A DNA stretch of 64,000 nucleotides, taken from positions 186,001-250,000 of the forward strand of contig NZ_WUAG01000001.1 of NCBI RefSeq assembly GCF_009828855.1. The letters are read 5' to 3'. A program made the translations under genes and the position numbers. This stretch comes from Psychromonas sp. L1A2. GTDB taxonomy: Bacteria > Pseudomonadota > Gammaproteobacteria > Enterobacterales > Psychromonadaceae. Each line of letters starts with the position of its first letter. The first letter of the stretch is position 1. A model generated the notes under the pieces. It did not search any database. It was not told where the DNA came from and saw nothing but the letters and a program-made list of their open reading frames with translations. Below, piece by piece: positions 37,778 to 46,326 of this stretch.

Positions 37778-39235
37778 ATGAGTAATACTACTATGGCGTT
37801 ATCCACTAAAATATATTCGTTTTTTACCTGTTTATTCAGTTTTGTATTAATATTTTCATCTCCATCTTTTGCTGAAGATAATTATCAAAGTTATTCATTA
37901 AGGTTTTCTACTGAAGTTGATAACACAACAGATACTGATAGTAGTAGTTATTCTACGAGTATTTCCACTTACATCATTGGTGGAGACGATGCTGTTCGAG
38001 AATATCCTTGGATGGTGGCGCTTTACAAATCGGGTAATTTTATTTGTGGTGGCGTATTAATTAGCTCTAATTGGGTAGCAACAGCTGCCCATTGTGTTTA
38101 TGAAAGTGATGACGAAGATGGTAATGCAACGGCTTACGACGCGTCCTATTATAGCCTTGTTATTGGCGAGTCTACGCATTACTCATCAACAAGTTCAGCG
38201 GAGTCTGCGGGTGTTACAGTTCATAATTTGAGTCGTGTTGTCATTCAACCTAATTATGATGACGATACGGTTGATTATGATGTTGCATTACTTGAATTAG
38301 ATGCTTCTTATTACCAGCCTGGACCTGCCCTTACGATAGCGACTCAATTTAATGCGATTGAGGAAGGCGATTTACTGACTACGCTTGGTTATGGTGTTTT
38401 GTCGGTAGATGATAATGCAACACCAGCAGAAAAAACTCCAACAACCTTACAAGAAGCTGATTTACCTTATGTACCTGAAAACCAATGTTATTGGAGTTCA
38501 TATAATAGGACGACAGACAACATGTTTTGTGCAGGTTATTCAGACGATACGGATATTGATAGCTGTTCAGGTGACAGTGGCGGTCCTGTATTTAAAACGC
38601 TTGATGGGCAATTAAGCTTAGTGGGTTTGGTTAGTTGGGGGGCTTCAACTTGTTCAGACAATCCTGGGGTTTATACCAATATTAGTAACTTACGCAGCTG
38701 GATTTTAGAGAATATTGACGGATTGCAAGTTGTTGAAGAAGGTGTTGCTAGCTACGATACTGATCAAGGTACTTTTTCTGAAGGTTTGATCAGCGTTTAT
38801 CAATACGGTTCAGATCTAGAAAGTTACTTAGATATTAGTGATTTAACGTTTGATGATGAGACTTATACAGATAACTTAAGCGTTAGTGATCATTGTAGTA
38901 ATACTTACCTATATTCAACTGTAGAAAACGAAGCAAGTTGTCAAATGACATTCGATTTAACGGATGTGATTGACGAAGATGCTTTGTTTACAGCCACCTT
39001 ACTAGTGAACGACGATAGTGAAGTAATAGTGCAAGATGACTCAAGTGATGATGAGGTTATTGTTTCAGATGATAGTTCAAGTGACAGTTCTGATGATGAC
39101 TCAATAGACAGTGATGTAACGGAATCAACGGATGTTACTACAACGTCATCGAGCAGCTCTAGCGGTGGTAGTTTAGGTTTTATGATTTTATTCTTATTGG
39201 CTATAGTTAGTGTAAAACGCCGATACTTTTATTGA
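37778..39235 (+). CDS. Secreted trypsin-like serine protease with GlyGly-CTERM tail
   Basis: A 485-residue S1 protease. A signal peptide ends near FAED (30-34). The mature-like N-terminus IIGGD starts at 66. The triad is His105 (TAAHC), Asp168 (DYDVALLEL) and Ser267 (GDSGGP). Asp261, six residues before the serine, predicts trypsin-like cleavage after Lys/Arg. A 150-residue C-terminal domain and a Ser/Asp-rich linker lead to SSGGSLGFMILFLLAIVSVKRR, a GlyGly-CTERM sorting signal (small Gly patch, one membrane helix, basic end), normally processed by rhombosortase after type II secretion. Starts at codon 1 or 6 are both possible. Confidence 0.9.
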   Translation: MSNTTMALSTKIYSFFTCLFSFVLIFSSPSFAEDNYQSYSLRFSTEVDNTTDTDSSSYSTSISTYIIGGDDAVREYPWMVALYKSGNFICGGVLISSNWVATAAHCVYESDDEDGNATAYDASYYSLVIGESTHYSSTSSAESAGVTVHNLSRVVIQPNYDDDTVDYDVALLELDASYYQPGPALTIATQFNAIEEGDLLTTLGYGVLSVDDNATPAEKTPTTLQEADLPYVPENQCYWSSYNRTTDNMFCAGYSDDTDIDSCSGDSGGPVFKTLDGQLSLVGLVSWGASTCSDNPGVYTNISNLRSWILENIDGLQVVEEGVASYDTDQGTFSEGLISVYQYGSDLESYLDISDLTFDDETYTDNLSVSDHCSNTYLYSTVENEASCQMTFDLTDVIDEDALFTATLLVNDDSEVIVQDDSSDDEVIVSDDSSSDSSDDDSIDSDVTESTDVTTTSSSSSSGGSLGFMILFLLAIVSVKRRYFY

Positions 39236-39245
39236 ACATCGCTTG

Positions 39246-39515
39246 TATACGCGTCACCGTTCAAGGTGCAACAATCAGCAAGTCGTGAGGTAAATAGGTT
39301 ATAGGGATAAAGGTAAAGATCTAACGGGTTAAATCGAGGCTTTATAACAACGAAAGGATTGCCTTTCGAATCGTCAACTCGAAAGACAATACTGCCTTGT
39401 AACATTGATAACATTGATAACATTGATAAGCACTAGTCATTGTCATTATGTTACGCCTTGTCTAGGTATCCAAGTTAACCACTGAATAATGTGTCTCAAT
39501 TGGTAACGGGTATAT
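39246..39515. repeat. Family C dispersed repeat, copy 3
   Basis: About 270 bp, TATACGCGTCACC … GGTAACGGGTATA. The inner sequence matches 11592-11855 well. An internal triple tandem of ATAACATTG lies at about 39402-39428 and is absent from copy 1. It begins 11 bases after the protease stop. Confidence 0.8.
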
Positions 39516-39586
39516 AAAGCCAATGTGATTGCTTTGTATTGTTCCTTATGCTTACCAGTAACTAATGCATAATTTACTACTAGGTT

Positions 39587-39820
39587 TATACCAATCACAC
39601 TAATTAACGGATCCATTTTACTTCTTGGATTTAGATCATAAATAACTTATTTCTTCGTTAATAAGTTTTGTAAAGGGAGTGACCATTAAAGAATTAACCT
39701 CTTTTTGTTAATTCTCCGACAGACGACTAACGAAGTTAATCTTCGAAAGGCTAAACTTATGCTTTAAACTAAGCCATTTTTTCTACGCAAAATTTAGAAT
39801 ACTTATTTAATCTAACGTTA
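39587..39820. repeat. Family B dispersed repeat, copy 1
   Basis: Starts TATACCAATCACAC and shares GCTTTAAACTAAG and TTTTTTCTACG segments with 58874-59035. It is longer in the middle than that copy and its right end is degenerate. Confidence 0.65.
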
Positions 39821-39903
39821 TCATCCGTCCTTCCAAGCCTACTTAATTTAAATTGAAATAAGTTACTATTTAACTTTTTCTATAACTCAAAACTGAATTT
39901 AAA

Positions 39904-39932
39904 ACGTCATAATTTAGTCATATTTCTGTAAG
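39904..39932 (+). promoter_or_regulatory. PhoB-box-like triple direct repeat upstream of nptA
   Basis: Three heptamers, ACGTCAT (39904), TAGTCAT (39915) and CTGTAAG (39926), each start 11 bp apart, with AT-rich 4-base spacers. This is the layout of PhoB binding sites (CTGTCAT-like repeats). It ends 51 bp before the start codon of a phosphate symporter. Confidence 0.6.
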
Positions 39933-39983
39933 GAATTATCATTAGCATCCCTATAACAAAATGACATTTAGGGAAAGTATATT

Positions 39984-41141
39984 ATGGAAAATGTTCAAAC
40001 AGTGCTTCCAAACAGAAGTGAATCGGAAAAATCTAATAACTATATAAAGTGGATAACCGTAGCATTACTTATTTATCTATTAATTTGTGCTGTTGGTATT
40101 ATTGGTAGTGGTTTTAAAATGTCTGTTGGTGGACATGCAAAAGAACTATTTGCCTTTGCAAGTAACCCATTTGCAGGGTTAGTGGTTGGTATTGTTGCCA
40201 CTGCCTTAATTCAATCATCTTCTACCGTTACCTCTATTATTGTTGGTTTAGTGGCTGGTGGTTTGCCTGTAGAACTTGCGGTACCTATGGTGATGGGGGC
40301 AAACGTTGGCACATCTATCACGAATACTATTGTATCGTTAGGTCATGTTCGTGCCAAAGAAGAGTTTAAAAGAGCCTTTTCAGCTGCCACTGTACATGAT
40401 TTTTTCAACCTATTATCAGTCGTTATCTTTTTACCATTAGAAATTGCTTTTGGTTTCTTAGAAAAAATAGGTGGCTCGTTAGCACACTTATTTTACGGTG
40501 CAGGTGACACGTCAATTAAAGGTTTTAACTTTGTAAAAGCAGCTACAGCACCTGTCGTTGATACATTTAAAAACGTTGGTAGTTCTTTAGGTGATCAAGT
40601 TGGAGGGGGGGTATTAATCATTGCGGGGATTATCCTGATTTTTGTTTCGATTACTTTGGTTGGCAAATTATTGAAAAAATTAATGGTAGGTAAAGCCAAA
40701 GATATTATGCATACAGCAATTGGACGTGGCCCAATATCTGGTATTGCTTCGGGTACGTTAGTTACTGTTTTAGTACAATCTTCTTCTACAACAACCTCAT
40801 TAATGATTCCATTAGCAGGATCTGGAGCATTTAAATTAAAAGAAATTTATCCATTTACCTTAGGTGCCAATATTGGTACTTGTGTGACGGCGGTATTAGC
40901 TGCAACTGCTGTGACAGGCAATGCTGAAGCTGCATTACAAATTGCATTTATCCATCTTGTTTACAATATATTAGGTGTGTTGGTGATTTATGGTATCCCT
41001 GCATTACGTAATTTGCCAGTAAAAGCGGCAGAAGCATTAGGAGCGACTGCAGCGGAAAACAAGTTTGCTGCATTAGCATATATTCTAGGCGTGTTCTTTA
41101 TTGTGCCTGCAGTATGTTTAAGCGTGAGTAGCATGCTTTAA
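39984..41141 (+). CDS. nptA: Na+/phosphate symporter (NptA type)
   Basis: A 385-residue inner-membrane protein of the Na/Pi cotransporter family. It has two inverted repeats, each with the QSSS motif: ATALIQSSSTVTSIIVGL near 73 and VTVLVQSSSTTTSLM near 260, plus paired GANVGTSITNT and GANIGTCVTAV segments. Eight or nine hydrophobic segments are visible and no C-terminal PhoU domain, as in Vibrio cholerae NptA. A PhoB-box-like repeat upstream supports phosphate-starvation control. The small gene after it is probably co-transcribed. Confidence 0.9.
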   Translation: MENVQTVLPNRSESEKSNNYIKWITVALLIYLLICAVGIIGSGFKMSVGGHAKELFAFASNPFAGLVVGIVATALIQSSSTVTSIIVGLVAGGLPVELAVPMVMGANVGTSITNTIVSLGHVRAKEEFKRAFSAATVHDFFNLLSVVIFLPLEIAFGFLEKIGGSLAHLFYGAGDTSIKGFNFVKAATAPVVDTFKNVGSSLGDQVGGGVLIIAGIILIFVSITLVGKLLKKLMVGKAKDIMHTAIGRGPISGIASGTLVTVLVQSSSTTTSLMIPLAGSGAFKLKEIYPFTLGANIGTCVTAVLAATAVTGNAEAALQIAFIHLVYNILGVLVIYGIPALRNLPVKAAEALGATAAENKFAALAYILGVFFIVPAVCLSVSSML

Positions 41142-41227
41142 CTTTTTAAAGGCCATTTTCATTAGTAATACATCGATAATAATACATTGATTAAAATGAA
41201 ATAAAGTTAAGTATTAAGGAAGATATA

Positions 41228-41449
41228 ATGAGTAATTTACAAGTACTAACCACTGAAAGATTAAATAAACTAATTGATGAAACACAAAGTACCTTAACCG
41301 AGCTTAAAGCTGAGGTTGTACGTCGAGAACATTTAAAGCAAGAACATGAAATTAGTGATTTAGATCATCATATGATGAGTGCCGAACTTAATTTAACGAG
41401 TATTAAAAACTTTATTAGTTACCTTTTAGAGCAATCTAAAAAGAAGTAA
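41228..41449 (+). CDS. Small coiled-coil protein of unknown function
   Basis: A 73-residue soluble protein. It is almost entirely helical with heptad-like spacing (LNKLIDETQSTLTELKAEVVRRE) and ends in lysines. AAGGAAG precedes the ATG, the gap from nptA is 86 bp, and a terminator follows, so it probably belongs to the nptA transcript. I do not recognise a family. A regulatory partner of the symporter is possible but unsupported. Confidence 0.7.
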   Translation: MSNLQVLTTERLNKLIDETQSTLTELKAEVVRREHLKQEHEISDLDHHMMSAELNLTSIKNFISYLLEQSKKK

Positions 41450-41476
41450 TAATTAATAATTCAATTATTAGCCACT

Positions 41477-41505
41477 AAAGCGAACTAATGAAGTTCGCTT
41501 TTTTG
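41477..41505 (+). terminator. Intrinsic terminator after the nptA operon
   Basis: AAAGCGAACT, a five-base loop, AGTTCGCTTTTTT. Confidence 0.9.
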
Positions 41506-41684
41506 ATCTGATAAGAAAAATAATTATGCCTATTTAGTAGTCAGATAGTGAGCCTAGATATCTTTGGTTTTGATTATATTAAATTTTTGAAAGCGACTGT
41601 TAATAAGTTACGTGCATTGGTGTATTAACGATATTAAAAGCGCATTTTGATTAATTTAATTCAGATTGTATCCGTTAAAATCAA

Positions 41685-42563
41685 CTATTTTGTCGTACAA
41701 TTCGAATACTTACTCGCAATTTCTTCAGCCAAAATAGCTGTTTTGTGTGTAATTTCGGATCGTGGATCATTTAAATACGATGCGGTAAAAAGTATATCGT
41801 TGGGTACCCATCCAGGATCAAATACTTTAATTCGTTGATCATTTATAAAACGTTGTGCAAGTTGAGTAGGTAATGCACCAATACCAATTCCAGAGGCAAT
41901 CATTTCGAAGCTCGTTGAAAGAGAATTCGAAGGAAATATTTGCCCTAAGGAACCATTACGATGCATTAGTTCCGATACAATATCTTGATAAGGTCGGGAG
42001 AGTCGAGAAAATGAAAATATAGGCGATTTAGAAAGGTCTGGAGATTCCTCATTAATACTACAAAACCAGTTTAATTTAAATCTAGGAAGTGTAATATTTT
42101 CAATATTACCTTCGGGTAGTGGCCCCATCAAAAAAGCTAAATCTATATTCCTAGATAATAATTGTTCTCTTAAATTAATTGTTACATCGACTGAAAGCTC
42201 GATAACTAGTTTAGGGTACAGTTTTCTTAATGCAGCTAGAAAATCGGATAGCCATGATTGTGCAACCGTTTCTGCAACCCCAATACGAATAAGGCCTTTC
42301 ACTTCTTCAGTTGGTGTTAACTCTGATTTTATTAACTCCATATAAGATTCTATTTTTTCTGCATGAGACCTTAATAAAATGCCTTCTGTAGTCAAAACAA
42401 CACCTGTTTTATGACGTTCAAAAAGTTGTACTCCTAACTCATTTTCTAGTGCATATATACGAGCTGAAATAGCTGGTTGAGATAAATTCATTTCATGTGC
42501 TGCTCGTCTAATTACACCAAGCTTTGCGACCCATAAAAATGTTTTTAATTGATCGAATGTCAT
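41685..42563 (-). CDS. LysR-family transcriptional regulator
   Basis: A 292-residue regulator. The N-terminal helix-turn-helix reads FDQLKTFLWVAKLGVIRRAAHEMNLSQPAISARIYALENELG, and residues 90-290 form the effector-binding domain. It diverges from the TRAP/DUF2848/amidase operon, with a dyad suited to LysR binding between them, so it is the likely regulator of that operon. The start at MTFDQL follows GAGA by seven bases; four more residues would be added by the ATG at 42575. Confidence 0.9.
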   Translation of the reverse strand: MTFDQLKTFLWVAKLGVIRRAAHEMNLSQPAISARIYALENELGVQLFERHKTGVVLTTEGILLRSHAEKIESYMELIKSELTPTEEVKGLIRIGVAETVAQSWLSDFLAALRKLYPKLVIELSVDVTINLREQLLSRNIDLAFLMGPLPEGNIENITLPRFKLNWFCSINEESPDLSKSPIFSFSRLSRPYQDIVSELMHRNGSLGQIFPSNSLSTSFEMIASGIGIGALPTQLAQRFINDQRIKVFDPGWVPNDILFTASYLNDPRSEITHKTAILAEEIASKYSNCTTK

Positions 42564-42660
42564 ATTTTTTCTCATTATCTAATTTTATTAAATATTTATG
42601 TGAAAGTATTAAGTTATCAATAATGATAAAATAATATAGTTTGACATTATCACGTTTAAA

Positions 42661-42678
42661 CTCGAAACTGAATTCGAG
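42661..42678. promoter_or_regulatory. LysR operator-like dyad
   Basis: CTCGAA-N6-TTCGAG, a perfect 6-bp inverted repeat in an 18-bp site, about midway between the divergent LysR and TRAP genes. TTGACA at 42641-42646 could be the -35 element of the TRAP operon. Confidence 0.55.
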
Positions 42679-42751
42679 TCTTAAAGAGGTTAGAAAACAC
42701 TCAGAGTAAAGTTAATATTTTAAAAAACTATTGATAAAGGAAGAGAATATT

Positions 42752-43816
42752 ATGACCAAATGGAATTCAAAAAAAATTATAGCTGGTTCAGTTTTTAGTG
42801 CGATATTATCCATGAACGTAAGTGCAAATGAGACACTTTCTATAGTAGGAAGCTGGAGTAGTTTACCGCTTAATAAACTTTACGAGAATCCTTTTTGGAA
42901 TGAAACCATCCCGGCTGATAGTAAAGGTGAATTTAAAGTTACGATGACAACTCTTGATCAAATGGGTATTGGCGGTTCTGATGTATTTCGAATGCTTGCA
43001 GATGGTGTTTTTGATATAGGTATGACTTCTGCCGATTATGCTGTTTCGGATACACCTGCTCTGGAAGGATTAGATGTTCCGTTAATTGCAAATACAGCCT
43101 CTAAAGCGAAAGAGCTCGTCGACGCAGCTAGACCAATGATAGATGACATTTTTAAAGATACTTTCAATGCTAAAGTCTTAGCTATTGTTCCTTATCCTCC
43201 TCAAGTTGTTTTCTGTAATGCAGAAGTTAAATCATTAAGTGATTTAGCGGGTTTGAAAATTAGAGCGTCCGGGCGTATGACTGCAAAATTTTTAGAAGCG
43301 CTTAATGCTCAAAGTGTCAATATTGGGTTTGGGGAAGTGCCTGGCGCATTACAACGTGGTGTTATTGATTGTGCCGTAACAGGTGCTGGATCTGGTTATA
43401 GCGCTGGCTGGTGGGAAGTTACTACACACTTGATGAATTTACCACTTGGTGGATGGGATCCTGTTGTAACTGCTATGAATCTGGATAAATGGGATTCATT
43501 AAGCGAAAAAAATCAAAACTTTATTCAAGAGTCAGTTAAAAGTAAATTTGAAAAACCAGTATGGGACTCTGCTCAAAGTGCGTTAAATGATGATATTGCT
43601 TGTTTAACAGGCAACGATAATTGTTCTAAAGGAGATGTTAGAAACTTAACGTTAGTCGAAATATCTGAGTCAGACATGCTAAAAGCTAAAGGTATTTTAG
43701 AAAGTAAAGTGCTACCAGAGTGGGCTGAACGCGCGGGAAGTGAGTGGATTCAACGATGGAATAAAACTGTTGGGCATGCAGCGGGTATAGAAATTTCAGT
43801 GAATAAGGCTCAATAG
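42752..43816 (+). CDS. TRAP transporter solute-binding protein (DctP family)
   Basis: A 354-residue periplasmic receptor. A signal peptide ends near SMNVSANE. The DctP fold is visible in DMTSADYAV-like and KSLSDLAGLKIRASGRMTAKFLEALNAQ, where the arginine of RASG normally binds a carboxylate, then VPGALQRGVIDCAVTG. So the ligand probably has a carboxyl group. The start at MTKWN follows AAGGAAGAG. It is the first gene of a five-gene operon with dctQ-, dctM-like, DUF2848 and amidase genes. Confidence 0.92.
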   Translation: MTKWNSKKIIAGSVFSAILSMNVSANETLSIVGSWSSLPLNKLYENPFWNETIPADSKGEFKVTMTTLDQMGIGGSDVFRMLADGVFDIGMTSADYAVSDTPALEGLDVPLIANTASKAKELVDAARPMIDDIFKDTFNAKVLAIVPYPPQVVFCNAEVKSLSDLAGLKIRASGRMTAKFLEALNAQSVNIGFGEVPGALQRGVIDCAVTGAGSGYSAGWWEVTTHLMNLPLGGWDPVVTAMNLDKWDSLSEKNQNFIQESVKSKFEKPVWDSAQSALNDDIACLTGNDNCSKGDVRNLTLVEISESDMLKAKGILESKVLPEWAERAGSEWIQRWNKTVGHAAGIEISVNKAQ

Positions 43817-43817
43817 T

Positions 43818-44351
43818 ATGATTCGCATTATTTCTTTTTTAAAGAAAATTAATAATGGGATAGCAGTTATTGCAGGTCTAGCTTTGTTAGCCTGCATTAC
43901 TCTTATTATCCTTGATATTGTATTAAGAGAGATCGGAATTTCTTTTAGTGGTTCAGAAGAAATTTCTGGTTATGTAATGGCTGCGGTTACTAGCTGGGGT
44001 ATATGTTATGGATTGACCGTTAAAGCGCATGTTCGAATTGATTTTTTACGTGAAAAAGGCAATTTATTAATTAGCTCTTTATTCGATTTAATCGCTTTAG
44101 CTGCACTATCTTACGTGGCAGTTTATTTAGCATATTATGCGATACCAGTATTAAGTAAAACTCTTAAATCCGGTGCGTTATCAAACACGGCAATGGAGAT
44201 CCCTCTTTATTTACCTCAAAGCATTTGGTTAGCTGGATGGATCTGGTTTGCTATTTCTTCTTCTGTACTGTTAATCATATCAATAATATTAGTTATCCAA
44301 GGGAAATATGAGATTGTGGATAAGAATATCGGCACTGGAGGTGATTTATGA
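43818..44351 (+). CDS. TRAP transporter small membrane subunit (DctQ family)
   Basis: A 177-residue inner-membrane protein with four hydrophobic segments and the DctQ pattern LREIGISFSGSEEISGYVMAAVTSWGICYGL followed by AHVRID. It pairs with the large DctM subunit to form the Na+-driven importer. It starts one base after the binding-protein stop and overlaps the DctM start by four bases (ATGA), indicating tight translational coupling. Confidence 0.92.
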   Translation: MIRIISFLKKINNGIAVIAGLALLACITLIILDIVLREIGISFSGSEEISGYVMAAVTSWGICYGLTVKAHVRIDFLREKGNLLISSLFDLIALAALSYVAVYLAYYAIPVLSKTLKSGALSNTAMEIPLYLPQSIWLAGWIWFAISSSVLLIISIILVIQGKYEIVDKNIGTGGDL

Positions 44352-45628
44352 TTTTATTTACTTCAATGGGACTGTTGGGATTATTAGCTCTTTCTATCCC
44401 AGTTGGTATTGTATTGTTTTTATTGGCTTTTGGCGTAGATACTTTTTTTAGTCCCTTTCCTTTAATGAGGGGGTTAGGACAAATAGTCTGGTCATCATCA
44501 AATAATTCAACATTGATAGCGATTCCTTTTTTTGTCTTAATTGGTGAAATTTTACTTCGTAGTGGGGTGGCTCAAAGAACTTATGCTGCCTTGAATACAT
44601 GGGTATCTTGGTTACCGGGTGGATTGATACATGCCAATATTGCTACCGCAACAATGTTCTCTGCGACCTCTGGTTCTTCTGTCGCTACAGCTGCTACAGT
44701 CGCAACGGTGGCTACACCACAAGGTGAAAAGTTAGGTTACGACCCTAGACTTTTTACTGGCTCTATAGCCGCTGGCGGTACTTTAGGTATTTTAATTCCT
44801 CCTTCAATTAACTTAATTGTTTATGGTTTCTTAACTGAAAGCTCTGTTCCTAAATTATTTTTGGCTGGTATTATCCCTGGTATGATGATGGCGCTACTTT
44901 TTATGGCCATTACTATTGTGTTATGTAGTCTTTATCCTAAATTAGGCGGTCCAAAACAACATAGCTCTTGGTCTGAAAAAATTGTTGCTCTCAAATCTCT
45001 TTCACCCATTCTTTTTCTATTTTTAAGTGTTGTCGGCTCTATTTATATGGGGTGGGCTACGCCAACTGAAGCTGCTGCTATTGGCGTCGTTATTTCATTA
45101 GTGATTTCGTTTGCTTACTCTGTTATATCAACTGAAATGTTAATCAAAAGCTTAGTTGGAACGGTTAAAATAACATCAATGATTATGTTAGTCGTTATTG
45201 GTGCTTATGTACTTAACTTTGCATTAACAGCTTCAGGATTTGGGAGAGCTCTACAAGAGCTGTTACAAGGATTGGGGTTAAGCCCTATCGGTACTTTATT
45301 AGTTATTATATTAACTTATATTATATTGGGATTTTTTATTGAAACGCTGTCACTAATGGTAGCGACAATTCCTATCGTTGTTCCAATCATTATTCAAATA
45401 GGCTATGACCCAATTTGGTTTGGCATATTAATGATTATTTTAGTTGAAATGGCTTTAATAACCCCTCCTGTCGGATTGAACTTATATGTCGTCAATTCAG
45501 CTCGTAAAAAAGGAAAAATGATGGATGTGATTATAGGTAGTATTCCTTACGTCCTAATCATGTTGTTTATGGTTTTCTTACTCATCATGTTCCCTAGTCT
45601 TGCTTTATATTTACCAAACAACTATTAA
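44348..45628 (+). CDS. TRAP transporter large permease subunit (DctM family)
   Basis: A 426-residue membrane protein with about 12 hydrophobic segments. DctM features: NNSTLIAIPFFVLIGEILLRSGVA, SATSGSSVATAATVATVATP, GGTLGILIPPSINLIVYG and the C-terminal ITPPVGLNLYVVNS. It carries the ion-coupled translocation path. It overlaps the DctQ gene, and the DUF2848 gene follows eight bases later. Confidence 0.94.
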   Translation: MILFTSMGLLGLLALSIPVGIVLFLLAFGVDTFFSPFPLMRGLGQIVWSSSNNSTLIAIPFFVLIGEILLRSGVAQRTYAALNTWVSWLPGGLIHANIATATMFSATSGSSVATAATVATVATPQGEKLGYDPRLFTGSIAAGGTLGILIPPSINLIVYGFLTESSVPKLFLAGIIPGMMMALLFMAITIVLCSLYPKLGGPKQHSSWSEKIVALKSLSPILFLFLSVVGSIYMGWATPTEAAAIGVVISLVISFAYSVISTEMLIKSLVGTVKITSMIMLVVIGAYVLNFALTASGFGRALQELLQGLGLSPIGTLLVIILTYIILGFFIETLSLMVATIPIVVPIIIQIGYDPIWFGILMIILVEMALITPPVGLNLYVVNSARKKGKMMDVIIGSIPYVLIMLFMVFLLIMFPSLALYLPNNY

Positions 45629-45636
45629 GGATTTAT

Positions 45637-46290
45637 ATGTTATTTACTATTAATGGAATTGAAAGTGACTTTAAAATTAATCATCTTGTTATTGCAGGTT
45701 GGACAGCAAGAGATCAAAAAGCTGTGCAGGAGCACATTGATGAATTAGCTGAAATAGGTGTTGCTCCACCTTCAAATGTGCCGCTTTATTATCGTGCTTC
45801 TAATTTATTAGTCACTCAGGATGATTTGGTTGAAGTAGTTGGAGAAGGGTCATCAGGAGAAGTTGAACCATTGATCATTAAATCAGGTGGTAAATTATTT
45901 TTAGGTATCGGCTCTGATCATACTGATAGAGAATTAGAGGTACAGTCAGTTGCCTTTTCTAAGCAAATTTGTCCTAAACCCGTCTCTAACCAACTGTGGG
46001 ATTTTGAAGAAGTCAAAGATCATATTGATAAGCTTGAGATGCAATCATGGTTAGATGAAGGAAAAGGGTGGGCCTTGTATCAGACTGGTACATTGGCGTC
46101 TATTCGACCTTTAATTGAGCTTATTGAAAAAGCAGCTTTGAAAGAAAATAGTGCAATGTTATGTGGGACTTTTGCTGCAATTGGTGGTGTTCGCAAAACA
46201 CCTAAGTTCAAAATGTCCCTTGTTGATCCTATTTTGGGACGTACGATCGAAGCGCAATACGATACGGTTGAATTACCTTCGGTAAAATAA
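45637..46290 (+). CDS. DUF2848 family protein
   Basis: A 217-residue soluble protein of the DUF2848 family (GWTARDQKAVQEHIDELAEIGVAPPSNVPLYYRAS near the start, then FLGIGSDHTDRELE). The fold is related to fumarylacetoacetate-hydrolase-like proteins in some family descriptions, but no activity is established. It often accompanies amidase genes, as here, so it likely acts on the imported compound or on the amidase product. Confidence 0.8.
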   Translation: MLFTINGIESDFKINHLVIAGWTARDQKAVQEHIDELAEIGVAPPSNVPLYYRASNLLVTQDDLVEVVGEGSSGEVEPLIIKSGGKLFLGIGSDHTDRELEVQSVAFSKQICPKPVSNQLWDFEEVKDHIDKLEMQSWLDEGKGWALYQTGTLASIRPLIELIEKAALKENSAMLCGTFAAIGGVRKTPKFKMSLVDPILGRTIEAQYDTVELPSVK

Positions 46291-46326
46291 ATTGTCCTAA
46301 CATTATCTATTTCAGAGAGTTTTATA

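Noticed and set aside
39229..39423. Minus-strand open frame after the protease gene
   Set aside because: It lies within the family C repeat and depends on its internal tandem repeat.
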